A DNA stretch of 64,000 nucleotides from the NCBI RefSeq assembly GCF_004117875.1, contig NZ_RAHW01000005.1:62001-126000 (forward strand), read 5' to 3'. Of the stretch, positions 34,841 to 44,755 are shown piece by piece. Each line of letters starts with the position of its first letter. The stretch's first letter is position 1. The DNA comes from Geomonas oryzae. GTDB lineage: Bacteria > Desulfobacterota > Desulfuromonadia > Geobacterales > Geobacteraceae. The notes under the pieces are model-generated. The model did no database searches and was not told the DNA's origin. It saw nothing but the letters and a program-made list of their open reading frames with translations. The position numbers were made by a program, and so were the translations under genes.

Positions 34841-35032
34841 ATGAAACGGGTACATTCGGAGATTTGTGATACCACGGAGAGAAGGGAGCAGCGGGTGCAG
34901 GTACGCAACAAGAGGACCGGCGAGACCGGTCTCAGTTACGGCTGCACCATCGAGGGGGACACCGTCCAGGTGGAACTCTCCGACGGCAGCCTCGACAGCT
35001 GGCCCGAAGACGACTGCGAAATGGTTTCGTAA
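34841..35032 (+). CDS. Small hypothetical protein
   Basis: The 63-residue product (MKRVHSEICDTTERREQRVQ...) is hydrophilic and charged, with a likely small beta domain (VQVRNKRTGETGLSYGCTIE, VQVELSDGSLDSWPEDDCE). It has no signal peptide, and I recognise no family. A CAGGAGG site lies 6 bases before the ATG. It sits about 50 bases after pckA and before a strong terminator, so it may be co-transcribed with pckA. Confidence 0.65.
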   Translation: MKRVHSEICDTTERREQRVQVRNKRTGETGLSYGCTIEGDTVQVELSDGSLDSWPEDDCEMVS

Positions 35033-35111
35033 CCCATTGTCACGGGGGCGACCGGCAGCAACGCGATCCTTTCGTGCCTCCGGCCGCCTCCGTGGCAGCA
35101 AGCATAAAGAG

Positions 35112-35142
35112 AAAAGGCCGCCCTTACGGGGCGGCCTTTTTG
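35112..35142 (+). terminator. Intrinsic terminator after the small hypothetical gene
   Basis: AAAAGGCCGCCC, a short loop and GGGGCGGCCTTTTT. Confidence 0.9.
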
Positions 35143-35241
35143 CGTGGACGAAGGCCTCATCCGGATTGCCGTACAGAGAAGGTTTGAAGGGAACAGCGAA
35201 TGAATGTATGCTGTGCGCATAGCCGATGCGCAGGAGCTCTT

Positions 35242-35490
35242 ATGCAAATAAACATCTTTGACCCCGATGCCCCGAAAAAATCGACCAACCTCAGCATCAA
35301 CAGCGACCTGCTTCGCCAAGCAAAAGAGCGACGCATCAATCTTTCACAGGCCCTGGAAGCACGGCTTGCCGAGATGCTGAGGGAAGAATTTCACCTGCAC
35401 TGGAACGAAGAGAACAAAGAGGGCATTGAAGATTACAATCGCCGCGTGGAGGCCGAAGGAACCTTCGGAGACGGCCGGAGGCAGTTCTGA
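35242..35490 (+). CDS. ccdA: CcdA-like antitoxin
   Basis: The 82-residue protein has a CcdA-type layout: an N-terminal ribbon-helix-helix DNA-binding region (KSTNLSINSDLLRQAKERRI, LSQALEARLAEMLRE) and a C-terminal tail that binds toxin (HWNEENKEGIEDYNRRVE). I chose the ATG at 35242, which has CAGGAG; the frame is open 14 codons upstream without a good site. Its stop codon overlaps the toxin start by one base (TGATG). Confidence 0.9.
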   Translation: MQINIFDPDAPKKSTNLSINSDLLRQAKERRINLSQALEARLAEMLREEFHLHWNEENKEGIEDYNRRVEAEGTFGDGRRQF

Positions 35491-35804
35491 TGGGGCAGTT
35501 CGACGTTTACGAGAATCCGGACCCTCATTCCAGGACTTCGGTGCCTTACCTCCTCGACGTGCAGGCCGACTTGCTCAACAAGCTCGCGACTCGCGTTGTG
35601 GTCCCGCTTGTCGCCGCGGCGACGATGGGAACCCCGATCAGGCTTCTCAACCCGCAGTTCGTAGTTGAAGGGAAGACCGTAGTCATGTCCACGGCGGAGT
35701 TGTCAGGCATACACATCCGGCAGCTTGGTGCGAAGACAGGCACTCTCAAAGATTCACGTGCAGAGATCATCGCCGCTTTGGACTTCCTGTTCATGGGGTT
35801 TTAA
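35490..35804 (+). CDS. ccdB: CcdB-like gyrase-poison toxin
   Basis: CcdB toxins trap DNA gyrase on DNA. The 104-residue product matches the family: MGQFDVYENPDPHSRTSVPY, LLDVQADLLNKLATRVVVPL, and the C-terminal tail KDSRAEIIAALDFLFMGF, which includes the gyrase-contacting region. It overlaps ccdA by one base. A chromosomal ccd pair like this may stabilise a genome region or be a plasmid relic; no other plasmid genes are near. Confidence 0.92.
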   Translation: MGQFDVYENPDPHSRTSVPYLLDVQADLLNKLATRVVVPLVAAATMGTPIRLLNPQFVVEGKTVVMSTAELSGIHIRQLGAKTGTLKDSRAEIIAALDFLFMGF

Positions 35805-35854
35805 CGGGTCAGCTTTTCATCGTGTCATTACTCATTATTGAGAGCATCAACGGA

Positions 35855-35884
35855 GAAAGGCCGCCCTTCCACGGGCGGCCTTTC
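35855..35884. terminator. Bidirectional terminator between ccdB and the chemoreceptor gene
   Basis: GAAAGGCCGCCC and GGGCGGCCTTTC form a perfect 12-bp stem between converging genes. Confidence 0.85.
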
Positions 35885-35911
35885 CATTTTTGAAGAAGCA
35901 GAAGGAAACGG

Positions 35912-37627
35912 CTAGGAGAGGCGGAACCTCCCGATGACGCGGTTCAATCCGTCTGAGCGGTCCTTCATGCCGCGGGCGAGCTGCGAAGAGTCCCTGAGGC
36001 TCCGCGCCCCCTCCTGCAGTCCCTCGTTCACCTGCTGCACGTTGGCCGCGATCTCGCCGGTTGCGGCGCTCTGCTCCTCGGCGGCGGTGGCGATCTGGTT
36101 CACCTGCGACGTGACATGGTCCACCTGGTCGAGGATCTCCTTCAGCGCGGTTCCGGAACGGGCGGCCTCCTCGCTGCCGATCTCAACCTCGCGCACCCCG
36201 GCCTCCATGACGGCGACCGCAGCCTTCGTCTCGGACTGGATTCCCTTGATCATCTCGCCTATCTCGCGGGTGGCCCGGGCGGTACGCTCGGCCAAGGCGC
36301 GCACCTCGTCGGCCACCACCGCGAAGCCGCGCCCCTGCTCGCCCGCGCGCGCCGCTTCGATGGCGGCGTTAAGCGCCAGAAGATTCGTCTGGTCGGCGAT
36401 GTCCTCGATGGTGCTGATGATGGCGCCGATCTGGTCCGAGCGGGCGCCAAGCCCTTCCACGGTCTGGGCCGAGGCGGTCACCTGTTCGGCCAGGCGGCGC
36501 ATCGACTCGAGGGTCTTGTCGAGGATGGAGGCACCGCTCATCGCCTTGCTGCTCGCAAGCTTCGCCCCCTCGGCGGCGCTCATGCAATTGGCAGCGATGT
36601 CATTGGTCGTGGCGGCCATCTGCTCGCTTGCCGTGGCAACCGACGCCGACTTCGCGGCGAGATCGTCGATGTCCGCCGCGATCCCCTCGGAGATGCCGGA
36701 GAGCCGCTCGCTTGAGTTGCCGACTTCCCGGCTTTCCGAGACCACCTCCTGCATGATCAACTGGATCTTCTCGATGAAAAGGTTGAAGGCCTCGGAGAGC
36801 TTCCCCACCTCGTCCTGCGAGTTGACCGGCAACCTCCTGGTCAGGTCCCCTTCTCCCTGGGCCAGTTCCCGGGCCATATCCACGATGCTGCGCAGCGGCT
36901 TCAGCGCGAGGCCGACTCCGAAGCCCAGCGCGACCACGCTGAGAACGAGCACCACCACCGCCGCCCCCAGCATCCAGGTGAACTGCAGGTTGGCATGCGA
37001 GACCCCCTCCTCCCTGACCTTGGCTGCCTCAGCTTCCACGTCATCGGTATAGACACCGGTCCCCACCTCCCAGTCCCACGGAGCGAAGTGTCCTATGTAG
37101 GTGAGCTTCGGCAACGGCTGCCCGTCAGGAGTCTTAGGGAAGGCGTATTCCACGAAACCGCCCCCCGCGCGCGCCGCCTTTACGAACTCGCGCACGAACA
37201 TCTTGTCCTTTTTGTCCTTCAGATCGGTGATGTCCTTCCCCTCAAGCTCCGTCTTCACCGGAACCATGATGGCACGACTGCGCTCACCTTCCAGTTGGTG
37301 CACCATGAAGTAGCCGCTCTTGTTCTCAAAGAAACGGACCGGGCGCAGCAGTTCCAGGGCGTGCTTCTTGGCCGCCTCCATGTCGCCCCCTGACGCCTGG
37401 GCCTCCTTGTACACCGCGTCGATGATGCCAAGGGCCACGGTTATCTCGCTCTTCAGTTCCTGCTTGCGCAACTCGATCGCTTTCGCCTTCAGGGTCTGAT
37501 ACCCCTTCTCGTTGGTGCTCAGGATGGCTTGCCGGGCGATGCCGATAAGCACCACGGCAAGCAACATGACTACGAGTGAAGCCCCTCCCAGAACCTTCAC
37601 CTTGATGCTGAACCTGCTGCTTTGCAT
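35912..37627 (-). CDS. Methyl-accepting chemotaxis protein with Cache sensor
   Basis: The 571-residue receptor has an N-terminal TM ([20 protein letters not shown]), a periplasmic Cache-type sensor (about residues 40-205, with [14 protein letters not shown] and [14 protein letters not shown]), a second TM (about 215-237), a HAMP domain ([20 protein letters not shown]), and a cytoplasmic signalling hairpin with the tip [20 protein letters not shown] region preceded by [13 protein letters not shown]. It ends in GRFRLS with no pentapeptide for CheR binding. This is the only chemoreceptor here. It is 9 kb from the CheA cluster and is not clearly linked to it. Confidence 0.93.
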   Translation of the reverse strand: MQSSRFSIKVKVLGGASLVVMLLAVVLIGIARQAILSTNEKGYQTLKAKAIELRKQELKSEITVALGIIDAVYKEAQASGGDMEAAKKHALELLRPVRFFENKSGYFMVHQLEGERSRAIMVPVKTELEGKDITDLKDKKDKMFVREFVKAARAGGGFVEYAFPKTPDGQPLPKLTYIGHFAPWDWEVGTGVYTDDVEAEAAKVREEGVSHANLQFTWMLGAAVVVLVLSVVALGFGVGLALKPLRSIVDMARELAQGEGDLTRRLPVNSQDEVGKLSEAFNLFIEKIQLIMQEVVSESREVGNSSERLSGISEGIAADIDDLAAKSASVATASEQMAATTNDIAANCMSAAEGAKLASSKAMSGASILDKTLESMRRLAEQVTASAQTVEGLGARSDQIGAIISTIEDIADQTNLLALNAAIEAARAGEQGRGFAVVADEVRALAERTARATREIGEMIKGIQSETKAAVAVMEAGVREVEIGSEEAARSGTALKEILDQVDHVTSQVNQIATAAEEQSAATGEIAANVQQVNEGLQEGARSLRDSSQLARGMKDRSDGLNRVIGRFRLS

Positions 37628-37787
37628 AGCGCGCTCCTCCTGCTATCATTTGGCTGCCGCATATCTGTCATCGCCGTTATTACTACTGCAATACGTAGCA
37701 GTTTCGGCACGGCCAGAGGTTACTTGAGACAATACTCGACCGGCAGGAATAAGAGAAAACGTACACCCTGCGTTAAAGGAGACTACG

Positions 37788-38762
37788 ATGCCTAAAGCTA
37801 TTTGCTTCGAACAGTTCGGAGGCCCGGAGGTGATGAAGTGGACGGACGTCGACGTGCCGGAACCGGGACAGGGAGAGGCACGCGTCCGCCACAAGGCGGT
37901 GGGGGTCAACTTCGTGGACGTCTACCAGCGCAGCGGGCTTTACAAGGTGCCTCTGCCGTCCATCGCCGGCAACGAAGGAGCCGGCGTAGTCGAGGCCGTC
38001 GGGGCCGGGGTGACGCTGGTCAAACCCGGCGACCGCGTCGCCTACGCGGGGGTGATGGGGGCGTACTGCGAAGTGAGGAACATCAAGGCGGAGCGGCTTT
38101 GCCTCCTCCCCGACGACATCTCCTTCGAGCAGGCGGCGGCCATGATGCTCAAGGGGCTCACCGTCCAGTACCTGATCCGCAGGACCTACCGGGTGGAGGC
38201 CGGTGACACGGTGGTATTCCACGCGGCGGCAGGCGGCGTCGGGACCATCGCATGCCAATGGCTGAGGATGCTGGGGGCGAAGGTGATCGGCACGGCCGGC
38301 TCGGAAGCGAAGTGCGCGCTCGCGCGGCAAAACGGCGCCGATTTCTGCATCGATTACCGGAGAGAAAACATCCTCGAGCGCGTGAAGGAGATCACGGGCG
38401 GCGCAGGCGCCGCGGTCGTGTACGACTCCGTCGGCAAGGACACCTTCGAGACCTCGCTCAAATCACTGCGCCCCCGCGGGCTGATGGTCTCTTTCGGCAA
38501 CGCCTCGGGGCCCGTCCCGCCGCTCGACCTGCTGCTGCTCTCCCAGCTGGGCTCACTCTACGTCACCCGCCCCACCCTCGCCACCTACATCGCACGGCGC
38601 TCCGACCTCGAGGAAGCCGCCGCCGAACTCTTCGGCGTAGTCACCTCCGGCGCCGTGAAGATCGAGATCAACCAGCGGTACCCCCTGCAGCAAGCACCCC
38701 TGGCGCACCAGGATCTGGAGGGCCGCAGAACCACAGGCTCCACAATACTACTCACGGACTGA
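37788..38762 (+). CDS. Quinone oxidoreductase-type zinc-independent MDR protein
   Basis: The 324-residue product is a medium-chain dehydrogenase/reductase of the NADPH:quinone oxidoreductase (Qor) type. It has the Rossmann motif AAAGGVGTIACQWL, the family block PSIAGNEGAGVVEAVGAGV, and no structural or catalytic zinc cysteines. Qor proteins reduce quinones or alpha,beta-unsaturated carbonyls with NADPH. The ATG has an AAAGGAG site. It is divergent from the chemoreceptor, with about 160 bases between, and is ended by a terminator at 38777. Confidence 0.88.
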   Translation: MPKAICFEQFGGPEVMKWTDVDVPEPGQGEARVRHKAVGVNFVDVYQRSGLYKVPLPSIAGNEGAGVVEAVGAGVTLVKPGDRVAYAGVMGAYCEVRNIKAERLCLLPDDISFEQAAAMMLKGLTVQYLIRRTYRVEAGDTVVFHAAAGGVGTIACQWLRMLGAKVIGTAGSEAKCALARQNGADFCIDYRRENILERVKEITGGAGAAVVYDSVGKDTFETSLKSLRPRGLMVSFGNASGPVPPLDLLLLSQLGSLYVTRPTLATYIARRSDLEEAAAELFGVVTSGAVKIEINQRYPLQQAPLAHQDLEGRRTTGSTILLTD

Positions 38763-38776
38763 TCCGGTATTCCGAC

Positions 38777-38820
38777 GACGCCGCGCCTTTGACGCCATGA
38801 GCGGGCGGCGCGGCGTCTTT
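38777..38820 (+). terminator. Probable terminator after the quinone oxidoreductase gene
   Basis: GACGCCGCGCC and GGCGCGGCGTC form a perfect 11-bp stem with a loop of about 19 bases, followed by TTTC. Confidence 0.65.
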
Positions 38821-38983
38821 CATCTACTTCTCTCGTCTTAGGTCCGGTCGACGCGCCTCTCCAGATGACAGTATTGTAATGTTGATGTCATTTTCAGGTA
38901 ATACAAATTTTCCTATATTGGCATGCGTTCGGCGATGCCATGAGGGGTCCCCGTGATCGACCGTATCCCTGGAGTTGTGCCCC

Positions 38984-40645
38984 ATGCAGAATCCGATTGA
39001 CTTCGTGACCCGCCCCGATGCGTCGCGCCGCCGTGACCTCCTGATACTTGCCCTTCTCTTTGGTGTACTCTTCCTGCAGTTGCTCGGCCACTACCCGCTC
39101 ATCGACCCGGACGAAACCCGCTACGCGGAGATCCCGCGCGAGATGCTGGAGCGCGGCGACCTGATCACCCCGCTTCTGAACTACGTCAAGTACTTCGAAA
39201 AGCCGGTGCTTCTCTACTGGCTGAACGCCCTCTCCTTCACCTTGTTCGGCATCAGCGAGTTTGCCGCCCGTCTGGCCTGCGCCCTGAGCGGGCTCGGCAC
39301 GGTGCTCTTCAGCTACCATCTGGGGCGCGAACTCTTCGGGCGCCGTGTCGGACTGCTAAGCGCCCTGGTCCTCGGAGGGTGCACCGGCTTCCTGATCCAG
39401 AGCAGGATGAACCTGACCGACATCCCCCTCACCTTCACCATGACGGTGGCCCTTGGAAGCTACATCCTCGCCGCCAGGGACGCCGACCACCCAAGGCCCG
39501 GCTACTATTACCTCTTCTACCTTTTCGCCGCTCTCGCGGTCCTCGCCAAGGGGTTGATCGGCATCGTCCTCCCCGGCGCGGTGATCTTCTGGCACATCGC
39601 GCTGACCCGGCGCTGGCGCATCCTGAAGGAGATGCGTCTGCCAACCGGCATAATGCTCTTTCTCGCGGTCGCCGCCCCGTGGTTTGTGGTCGTGTGCCAA
39701 CGCAACCCCGAGTTCTTCCAGTTCTTCTTCATCCACGAACACTTCGAGCGCTTCCTGACCAAGGTGCACCACCGCTACCAGCCGTTTTGGTACTTCATCC
39801 CGATCCTGTTCGGCTTCATGATCCCATGGTCCTTCTTCATCCCTGCGGCGCTGCGGGGATTCTGGCGCGAGCGCTCCGTTCCCGGCGGGGAGTCCCGCCT
39901 CTACCTCGCGCTTTGGGCCATCATCATCTTCCTGTTCTTTTCCAAGTCGAACTCGAAGCTGCCGGCCTACATCCTGCCGGTCTACCCGGCGCTCGCCGTA
40001 CTGATCGCCGTGCTGTTCGACAAGGCGCTAAACGGTGACTTCCGTCCCCTGCGCCGCCCGGCGCTCGCCTTCGGCTGGCTCCTCGTCCTTCTCGGCTGCG
40101 GTTCGATGATTTACCCGCTGGTCGCCCACAGACCGCTCGTCGCCCCGATCGGCGGACTCGTCGTAGGCTCGATACTGCTCGTGCAGGGGGCCTTTTCCGT
40201 CGGTGCCGCCATGCGTCAGGACCCGCGCGGACTCTTCACGGGGATGCTGCTCGGCTCGGTCCTGTTATTTCTGGCCGCACCGAACTTCATCTATCCGCTC
40301 TTCGCGGAGCGTAAATCGTACCGGGAGCCTGGTGAAATCGTGAAAAGACTGGCCGGACCCGACGCGGTGCTCGTAAGCCAGGGTCTGCGCCAGGGGCTCT
40401 CCTTCTACTCGGGGCGCCGCGTGGCGATCTTCGGCGGCACCGGCGAAATCGAATTCGGCAGCAAGATCGGCGACCAGTCCGCCTGGTTCCTCGACCAGAC
40501 GCGCTTCCTCGCGCTCTGGGACGGACCGCGACCCGTGTACGCGATGATTCTGCGCAAGTACCTGCCCGAGCTTTCCCACGAGGGCAAGGCCTCCCCGCGC
40601 ATCCTCTGGCAAAGCTCCAAGCACTACCTCGTAACCAACAGATAA
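38984..40645 (+). CDS. arnT: ArnT-like lipid-linked sugar transferase (GT83)
   Basis: ArnT moves 4-amino-4-deoxy-L-arabinose from undecaprenyl phosphate to lipid A, lowering negative charge and giving polymyxin resistance. The 553-residue product has about 12 predicted TM segments, the conserved first periplasmic loop HYPLIDPDETRYAEIPREML with catalytic-type acidic residues, and TFRL-like family blocks (FEKPVLLYWLNALSF, LVLGGCTGFLIQSRMNLTDI). I chose the ATG at 38984 with GGAG upstream; a TTG three codons earlier is less likely. It leads a six-gene arn-type operon. Confidence 0.85.
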   Translation: MQNPIDFVTRPDASRRRDLLILALLFGVLFLQLLGHYPLIDPDETRYAEIPREMLERGDLITPLLNYVKYFEKPVLLYWLNALSFTLFGISEFAARLACALSGLGTVLFSYHLGRELFGRRVGLLSALVLGGCTGFLIQSRMNLTDIPLTFTMTVALGSYILAARDADHPRPGYYYLFYLFAALAVLAKGLIGIVLPGAVIFWHIALTRRWRILKEMRLPTGIMLFLAVAAPWFVVVCQRNPEFFQFFFIHEHFERFLTKVHHRYQPFWYFIPILFGFMIPWSFFIPAALRGFWRERSVPGGESRLYLALWAIIIFLFFSKSNSKLPAYILPVYPALAVLIAVLFDKALNGDFRPLRRPALAFGWLLVLLGCGSMIYPLVAHRPLVAPIGGLVVGSILLVQGAFSVGAAMRQDPRGLFTGMLLGSVLLFLAAPNFIYPLFAERKSYREPGEIVKRLAGPDAVLVSQGLRQGLSFYSGRRVAIFGGTGEIEFGSKIGDQSAWFLDQTRFLALWDGPRPVYAMILRKYLPELSHEGKASPRILWQSSKHYLVTNR

Positions 40646-40701
40646 ACCAACAGGCCGCCTCGCACGCCGCCTAAGCCTCATCAGCAGCAAAGGAGAAAGA
40701 T

Positions 40702-41742
40702 ATGAAGGTACTGATCCTCGGAGTGAACGGCTTCATCGGCAACGCCCTCACCCACCGTATTCTCACCACCACGGACTGGGAGGTCTACGGCCTCGACATG
40801 GCCTGCGACAAACTGGAGCGCTCCATGGGGCATCCGCGCTTTCACTTCCTCGAAGGCGACATCACCATCAACAAGGAGTGGATCGAGTACAACATCAAGA
40901 AGTGCGACGTGGTGCTGCCGCTGGTTGCCATAGCGACCCCCGTCACTTACGTCAAGGACCCGCTCCGGGTCTTCGAGCTCGACTTCGAGGAAAACCTCAA
41001 GGTGATCCGCCTCTGCGCGAAATACAACAAGCGCATCATCTTCCCCTCGACCTCCGAGGTGTACGGCATGAGCCCGGACCGGGAGTTCGACGAGGAGAGC
41101 TCGCCGCTCATGCTGGGCCCCATCAACAAGGAACGCTGGATCTACTCCTGCGCGAAGCAGATGCTGGACCGGGTCATCTACGCCTACGGCGCCCACGAGG
41201 GGCTGCGTTACACCCTGTTCCGCCCCTTCAACTGGATCGGTCCGAAGCTTGACTCCATCAGCACCGCGAAGGAGGGGAGTTCCCGCGTCCTGACACAGTT
41301 CCTCTACAACATCCTGGCAGGCGAGCCGATACAGCTTGTGGACGGCGGCGAGCAGCGCCGCTCCTTCACCTTCCTGGAGGACGGGATCGGTTGCCTGATG
41401 CGCATCATCGAGAACCGCGACGGCTGCGCCGATGCCGGCATCTTCAACATCGGCAACCCCGACAACGACCTGTCGGTCAAGGAACTGGCCGAAAAACTCC
41501 TCGAGATGGTAGGGCAGTATCCCGGTTACGAGGAGAAGGCGAAAGCGTGCCGCATCATCGAGGTCACCTCCGACAAGTTCTACGGCAAGGGATACCAGGA
41601 CATGCTGAACAGGGTTCCTTCGGTTAAAAACGCCAAGCAGCGCCTGGGATGGGAGCCGACCACCTCGGTGGAAGACGCCTTGAAGCAGACCCTCGATTTC
41701 TACCTGATCGAGCAGCGGGAAACCATCCAGCACCTTTTGTAA
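40702..41742 (+). CDS. UDP-glucuronate decarboxylase domain protein (ArnA C-terminal half)
   Basis: In E. coli, ArnA joins a C-terminal decarboxylase and an N-terminal formyltransferase. This 346-residue gene encodes only the decarboxylase type: a short-chain NAD-dependent epimerase fold with GVNGFIGNALT near the start, YSCAKQMLDRVIYAYG (Tyr-x3-Lys), STSEVYG and LFRPFNWIGPK. It would convert UDP-glucuronate to the 4-keto-pentose. The formyltransferase half is a separate gene at 43844. An AAAGGAGA site precedes the ATG. Confidence 0.88.
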   Translation: MKVLILGVNGFIGNALTHRILTTTDWEVYGLDMACDKLERSMGHPRFHFLEGDITINKEWIEYNIKKCDVVLPLVAIATPVTYVKDPLRVFELDFEENLKVIRLCAKYNKRIIFPSTSEVYGMSPDREFDEESSPLMLGPINKERWIYSCAKQMLDRVIYAYGAHEGLRYTLFRPFNWIGPKLDSISTAKEGSSRVLTQFLYNILAGEPIQLVDGGEQRRSFTFLEDGIGCLMRIIENRDGCADAGIFNIGNPDNDLSVKELAEKLLEMVGQYPGYEEKAKACRIIEVTSDKFYGKGYQDMLNRVPSVKNAKQRLGWEPTTSVEDALKQTLDFYLIEQRETIQHLL

Positions 41743-41755
41743 TTCCGGAGGCCAC

Positions 41756-42919
41756 GTGCGCAGCGAGTTTCTGCCCTTTTCCACTCCGACCATCGACGAC
41801 GCGGAGATCGCCGAGGTGGTCGACTCTCTAAAATCCGGCTGGATCACCACCGGCCCGAAAGTGAAGCGCTTCGAGGAAGAGTTCCGCTCCTATGTCGGGG
41901 CGCCGTTCGCCGTTCCCCTCTCCTCGGCCACGGCGGGGCTCCACCTCGCCCTGCTGGCGCTGAAGTTTCGCGAGGGAGACGAGGTCATCACGACGCCGAT
42001 GACTTTCGCCTCCACGGTGAGCATCTGCGTGCTGTGCGGGCTGAAGCCGGTCCTCGTGGACATCGAGCCGGGGACTTTGAACCTGGACGTGACCCGCGTG
42101 CGCGAGAAGATCACCTCCCGCACCAGGGCCATCATCCCGGTGCACTTCGCCGGACAGCCCTGCGACATGGACCCGATCTTCGAGCTCGCCCGCGAGTTCG
42201 ATCTCACCGTCATCGAGGACGCGGCCCACGCCGCCGGAACCGAGTACAAGGGACGCAGGATCGGCTCCTTGGACAGCATCTCGATATTCTCCTTCCACCC
42301 GAACAAGAACATCACAACCGGCGAAGGCGGCATGGTCTGCACGCCGAACGAGACGCTTGCCGAAGAGGTGTCGCTGCTCAAGTTCCACGGCATGAGCCGC
42401 GAGGCGTGGAAGCGCTTCGCCGCGAGCGGGACGCCGAACTACGACATCGTGCTCCCCGGCTTCAAGTACAACATGATGGACATCCAGGCAGCCATCGGCA
42501 TCCACCAGCTGCCCAAGCTCGACGGCTTCATCGAGCGGCGCACCGAGATCGCCCATTTCTACAACGAAGCCTTCGCCGACGTCGCCGAGCTCTGCCTACC
42601 GGCGTACGCCCCGTACCAGCAGCGCCACGCCTGGCACCTCTACACGCCGCTCGTGAAGATAGAGCGGCTGACGATCGACCGCGACGGTTTCATGGCCCGG
42701 TTGAAGGAACTCAACATCGGCAGCGGGCTGCACTACAAGGCGGTGCACCGGCATAGCTGGTACCAGGAAAACCTGCCCCAGCCCGAAGGCTCGCTCCCGA
42801 ACGCCGACTACGCCTCCGACCGCATCCTGTCGCTGCCGCTCTTCCCGAAGATGACCGATGCGGACGCAAGCGACGTGGTCGAGGCGGTGAAGACGGTGAT
42901 CGCAAGGAACCGCAAATGA
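41756..42919 (+). CDS. arnB: ArnB-like aminotransferase (DegT/DnrJ/EryC1 family)
   Basis: ArnB transaminates the UDP-4-keto-pentose to UDP-4-amino-4-deoxy-L-arabinose. The 387-residue product has family motifs: LKSGWITTGPKVKRFEEEF, SSATAGLHLALLAL, VIEDAAHAAGTEYKGR, and the PLP lysine in FHPNKNITTGEGGM. The start is a GTG at 41756 with GGAGGC upstream, 13 bases after the previous stop. The stop overlaps the next gene by 4 bases. The call depends on gene order as well as sequence, as related aminotransferases act on other nucleotide sugars. Confidence 0.88.
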   Translation: MRSEFLPFSTPTIDDAEIAEVVDSLKSGWITTGPKVKRFEEEFRSYVGAPFAVPLSSATAGLHLALLALKFREGDEVITTPMTFASTVSICVLCGLKPVLVDIEPGTLNLDVTRVREKITSRTRAIIPVHFAGQPCDMDPIFELAREFDLTVIEDAAHAAGTEYKGRRIGSLDSISIFSFHPNKNITTGEGGMVCTPNETLAEEVSLLKFHGMSREAWKRFAASGTPNYDIVLPGFKYNMMDIQAAIGIHQLPKLDGFIERRTEIAHFYNEAFADVAELCLPAYAPYQQRHAWHLYTPLVKIERLTIDRDGFMARLKELNIGSGLHYKAVHRHSWYQENLPQPEGSLPNADYASDRILSLPLFPKMTDADASDVVEAVKTVIARNRK

Positions 42920-43854
42920 CCCCGTACCTCTCCATCGTGGTTCCCGTCTACAACGAGGAAGGGAACCTGGAAAACCTGATGGGCCGCCTCTACCCCGTGC
43001 TGCGCGGGATGGGGCGCCCCTTCGAGATCATCTTCACCGACGACGGCAGCCGCGACCGCTCCCTGGAAATCCTGCGGGGCTTTGCGGAAGCCTACCCCGA
43101 GGTGCGGGTGATCGAGTTCAACGGCAACTTCGGTCAGCACATGGCCATCCTCGCGGCGTTCGAGATCAGCCGGGGCGAGGTGGTGGTCACCCTGGACGCC
43201 GACCTGCAGAACCCGCCGGAGGAGATCCCGAAGCTCGTGGCCGAGATGGAAAAAGGGCACGACGTCGTCGGGAGCATCCGGATGAAGCGTCAGGACACCT
43301 TCTTCCGCAAGAGCGCCTCGCGCCTGGTCAACGTGACGACCCGCAAGATGACGGGCATGAAGATGACCGACTACGGCTGCATGTTGCGGGCCTACCACCG
43401 AAACGTCGTGAACAACATCAACCGCTGCGGCGAGGCGAGCACCTTCATCCCGGCCCTGGCCCAGACCTTCGCCTCGAGCCCCAGCGAGATCACCGTGGCG
43501 CACGCGGAGCGCAGCGAAGGGGAAAGCAAGTACTCGCTCTACAAGCTGGTGCGCCTGAACTTCGACCTCATGACCGGATTCTCGGTGGTGCCGCTGCAGC
43601 TTTTCGCCCTCACCGGGATCATCACCTCTCTGGGTGCCGTCGCCTTCGCCGTCTTCCTTATCGTCAGGCGCTTCCTGGTCGGTGCCGAGGTCGAAGGGGT
43701 GTTCACCCTTTTCGCCATCCTGTTCTTCTTCCTCGGTATAACCATCTTCGGGATCGGCATCGTGGGCGAGTACGTGGGGAGGATTTACCAGGAGGTTCGG
43801 CGCAGGCCGCGCTACGTGGTGCGCAGGATACACGGAGGAAGCGATGAAGGATAA
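42916..43854 (+). CDS. arnC: ArnC-like glycosyltransferase (GT2)
   Basis: ArnC transfers 4-deoxy-4-formamido-L-arabinose to undecaprenyl phosphate. The 312-residue product is a GT2 enzyme: VVPVYNEEGNLENLM, FTDDGSRDRSLEIL, and the metal-binding DADLQNPPEEIP (DxD), followed by two C-terminal TM segments (about residues 230-255 and 265-290) ending with YVVRRIHGG. It overlaps arnB by 4 bases and the formyltransferase gene by 11 bases. DPM-like GT2 enzymes with this layout include GtrB and ArnC; context favours ArnC. Confidence 0.88.
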   Translation: MTPYLSIVVPVYNEEGNLENLMGRLYPVLRGMGRPFEIIFTDDGSRDRSLEILRGFAEAYPEVRVIEFNGNFGQHMAILAAFEISRGEVVVTLDADLQNPPEEIPKLVAEMEKGHDVVGSIRMKRQDTFFRKSASRLVNVTTRKMTGMKMTDYGCMLRAYHRNVVNNINRCGEASTFIPALAQTFASSPSEITVAHAERSEGESKYSLYKLVRLNFDLMTGFSVVPLQLFALTGIITSLGAVAFAVFLIVRRFLVGAEVEGVFTLFAILFFFLGITIFGIGIVGEYVGRIYQEVRRRPRYVVRRIHGGSDEG

Positions 43855-44755
43855 GGTCGTCGTCTGCGCCTACCACAACGTGGGCTACCGCTGCCTCGAA
43901 GAGCTTATCCGGCAGGGGGCGGACGTCCGTCTCGTCTTCAGCCATGAGGACTCGGCAAACGAGGAGATCTGGTTTGACAGCGTGCGGGACCTCGCGGCGC
44001 GCCACGGCATCCCCTGCGTTACCGGCAGCATCAACGCTTTAGAGAACCGCGAGATGGTTGCGGCACTCGCCCCCGACTTCCTGCTGTCCTTCTACTACCG
44101 CAACATGATCGAGCCGGAGGTGCTCTCCCTTGCACGGCGCGGCGCCCTCAACCTGCACGGCTCCTACCTCCCGAGGTACCGCGGGCGCGTACCGATCAAC
44201 TGGGCCGTGATAAACGGCGAGAAGCAAACCGGGGCGACCCTGCATTACATGGTGGAAAAGCCGGATGCAGGCGAGATCGTCGATCAGGAAGCGGTGGAGA
44301 TAGCCTTTGAGGATACCGCCTTCGACGTCTTCAAAAAGGTAACCGAGGCGGCCGTAACCGTACTGCGCCGGGCGTGGCCGCAGCTTGTCGCCGGGACAGC
44401 GCCCCGCATCCCGATGGACCTCAAGGCGGGGAACTACTGCGGCGGTCGCCGTCCCGAAGACGGCCGCATAGACTGGAGCCTCGACGCGGAACGCATCTAC
44501 AACCTGGTGCGCGGCGTGACCCATCCGTATCCCGGCGCCTTCACCACGTTATCCGGCCGCAGGGTCTTCATCTGGCAAGCGCTTCCGGTCACCGGGGAGG
44601 CTGAACCGGGGCGCGTGGTCTCTACAGAGCCGCTGCGTGTAGGCACCGGCGCGGGGCTGCTGGAAATCCGGCGCCTGCAGATGGAAGGAGAGGCCGAGCT
44701 TTCCGCCGAAGCGTTCGCGGAAAAGACCCCCTGCCTGGGCGAACTCCTCGCATGA
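43844..44755 (+). CDS. ArnA formyltransferase half as a separate gene
   Basis: The 303-residue product matches the formyltransferase domain of ArnA (methionyl-tRNA formyltransferase fold): NLHGSYLPRYRGRVPINW with catalytic Asn/His, and LHYMVEKPDAGEIVDQE with the catalytic Asp, then a C-terminal OB-like domain. It would use 10-formyltetrahydrofolate to formylate UDP-4-amino-arabinose. It is not fused to the decarboxylase, which lies three genes upstream. It overlaps arnC by 11 bases and the deacetylase gene by 4 bases. Confidence 0.88.
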   Translation: MKDKVVVCAYHNVGYRCLEELIRQGADVRLVFSHEDSANEEIWFDSVRDLAARHGIPCVTGSINALENREMVAALAPDFLLSFYYRNMIEPEVLSLARRGALNLHGSYLPRYRGRVPINWAVINGEKQTGATLHYMVEKPDAGEIVDQEAVEIAFEDTAFDVFKKVTEAAVTVLRRAWPQLVAGTAPRIPMDLKAGNYCGGRRPEDGRIDWSLDAERIYNLVRGVTHPYPGAFTTLSGRRVFIWQALPVTGEAEPGRVVSTEPLRVGTGAGLLEIRRLQMEGEAELSAEAFAEKTPCLGELLA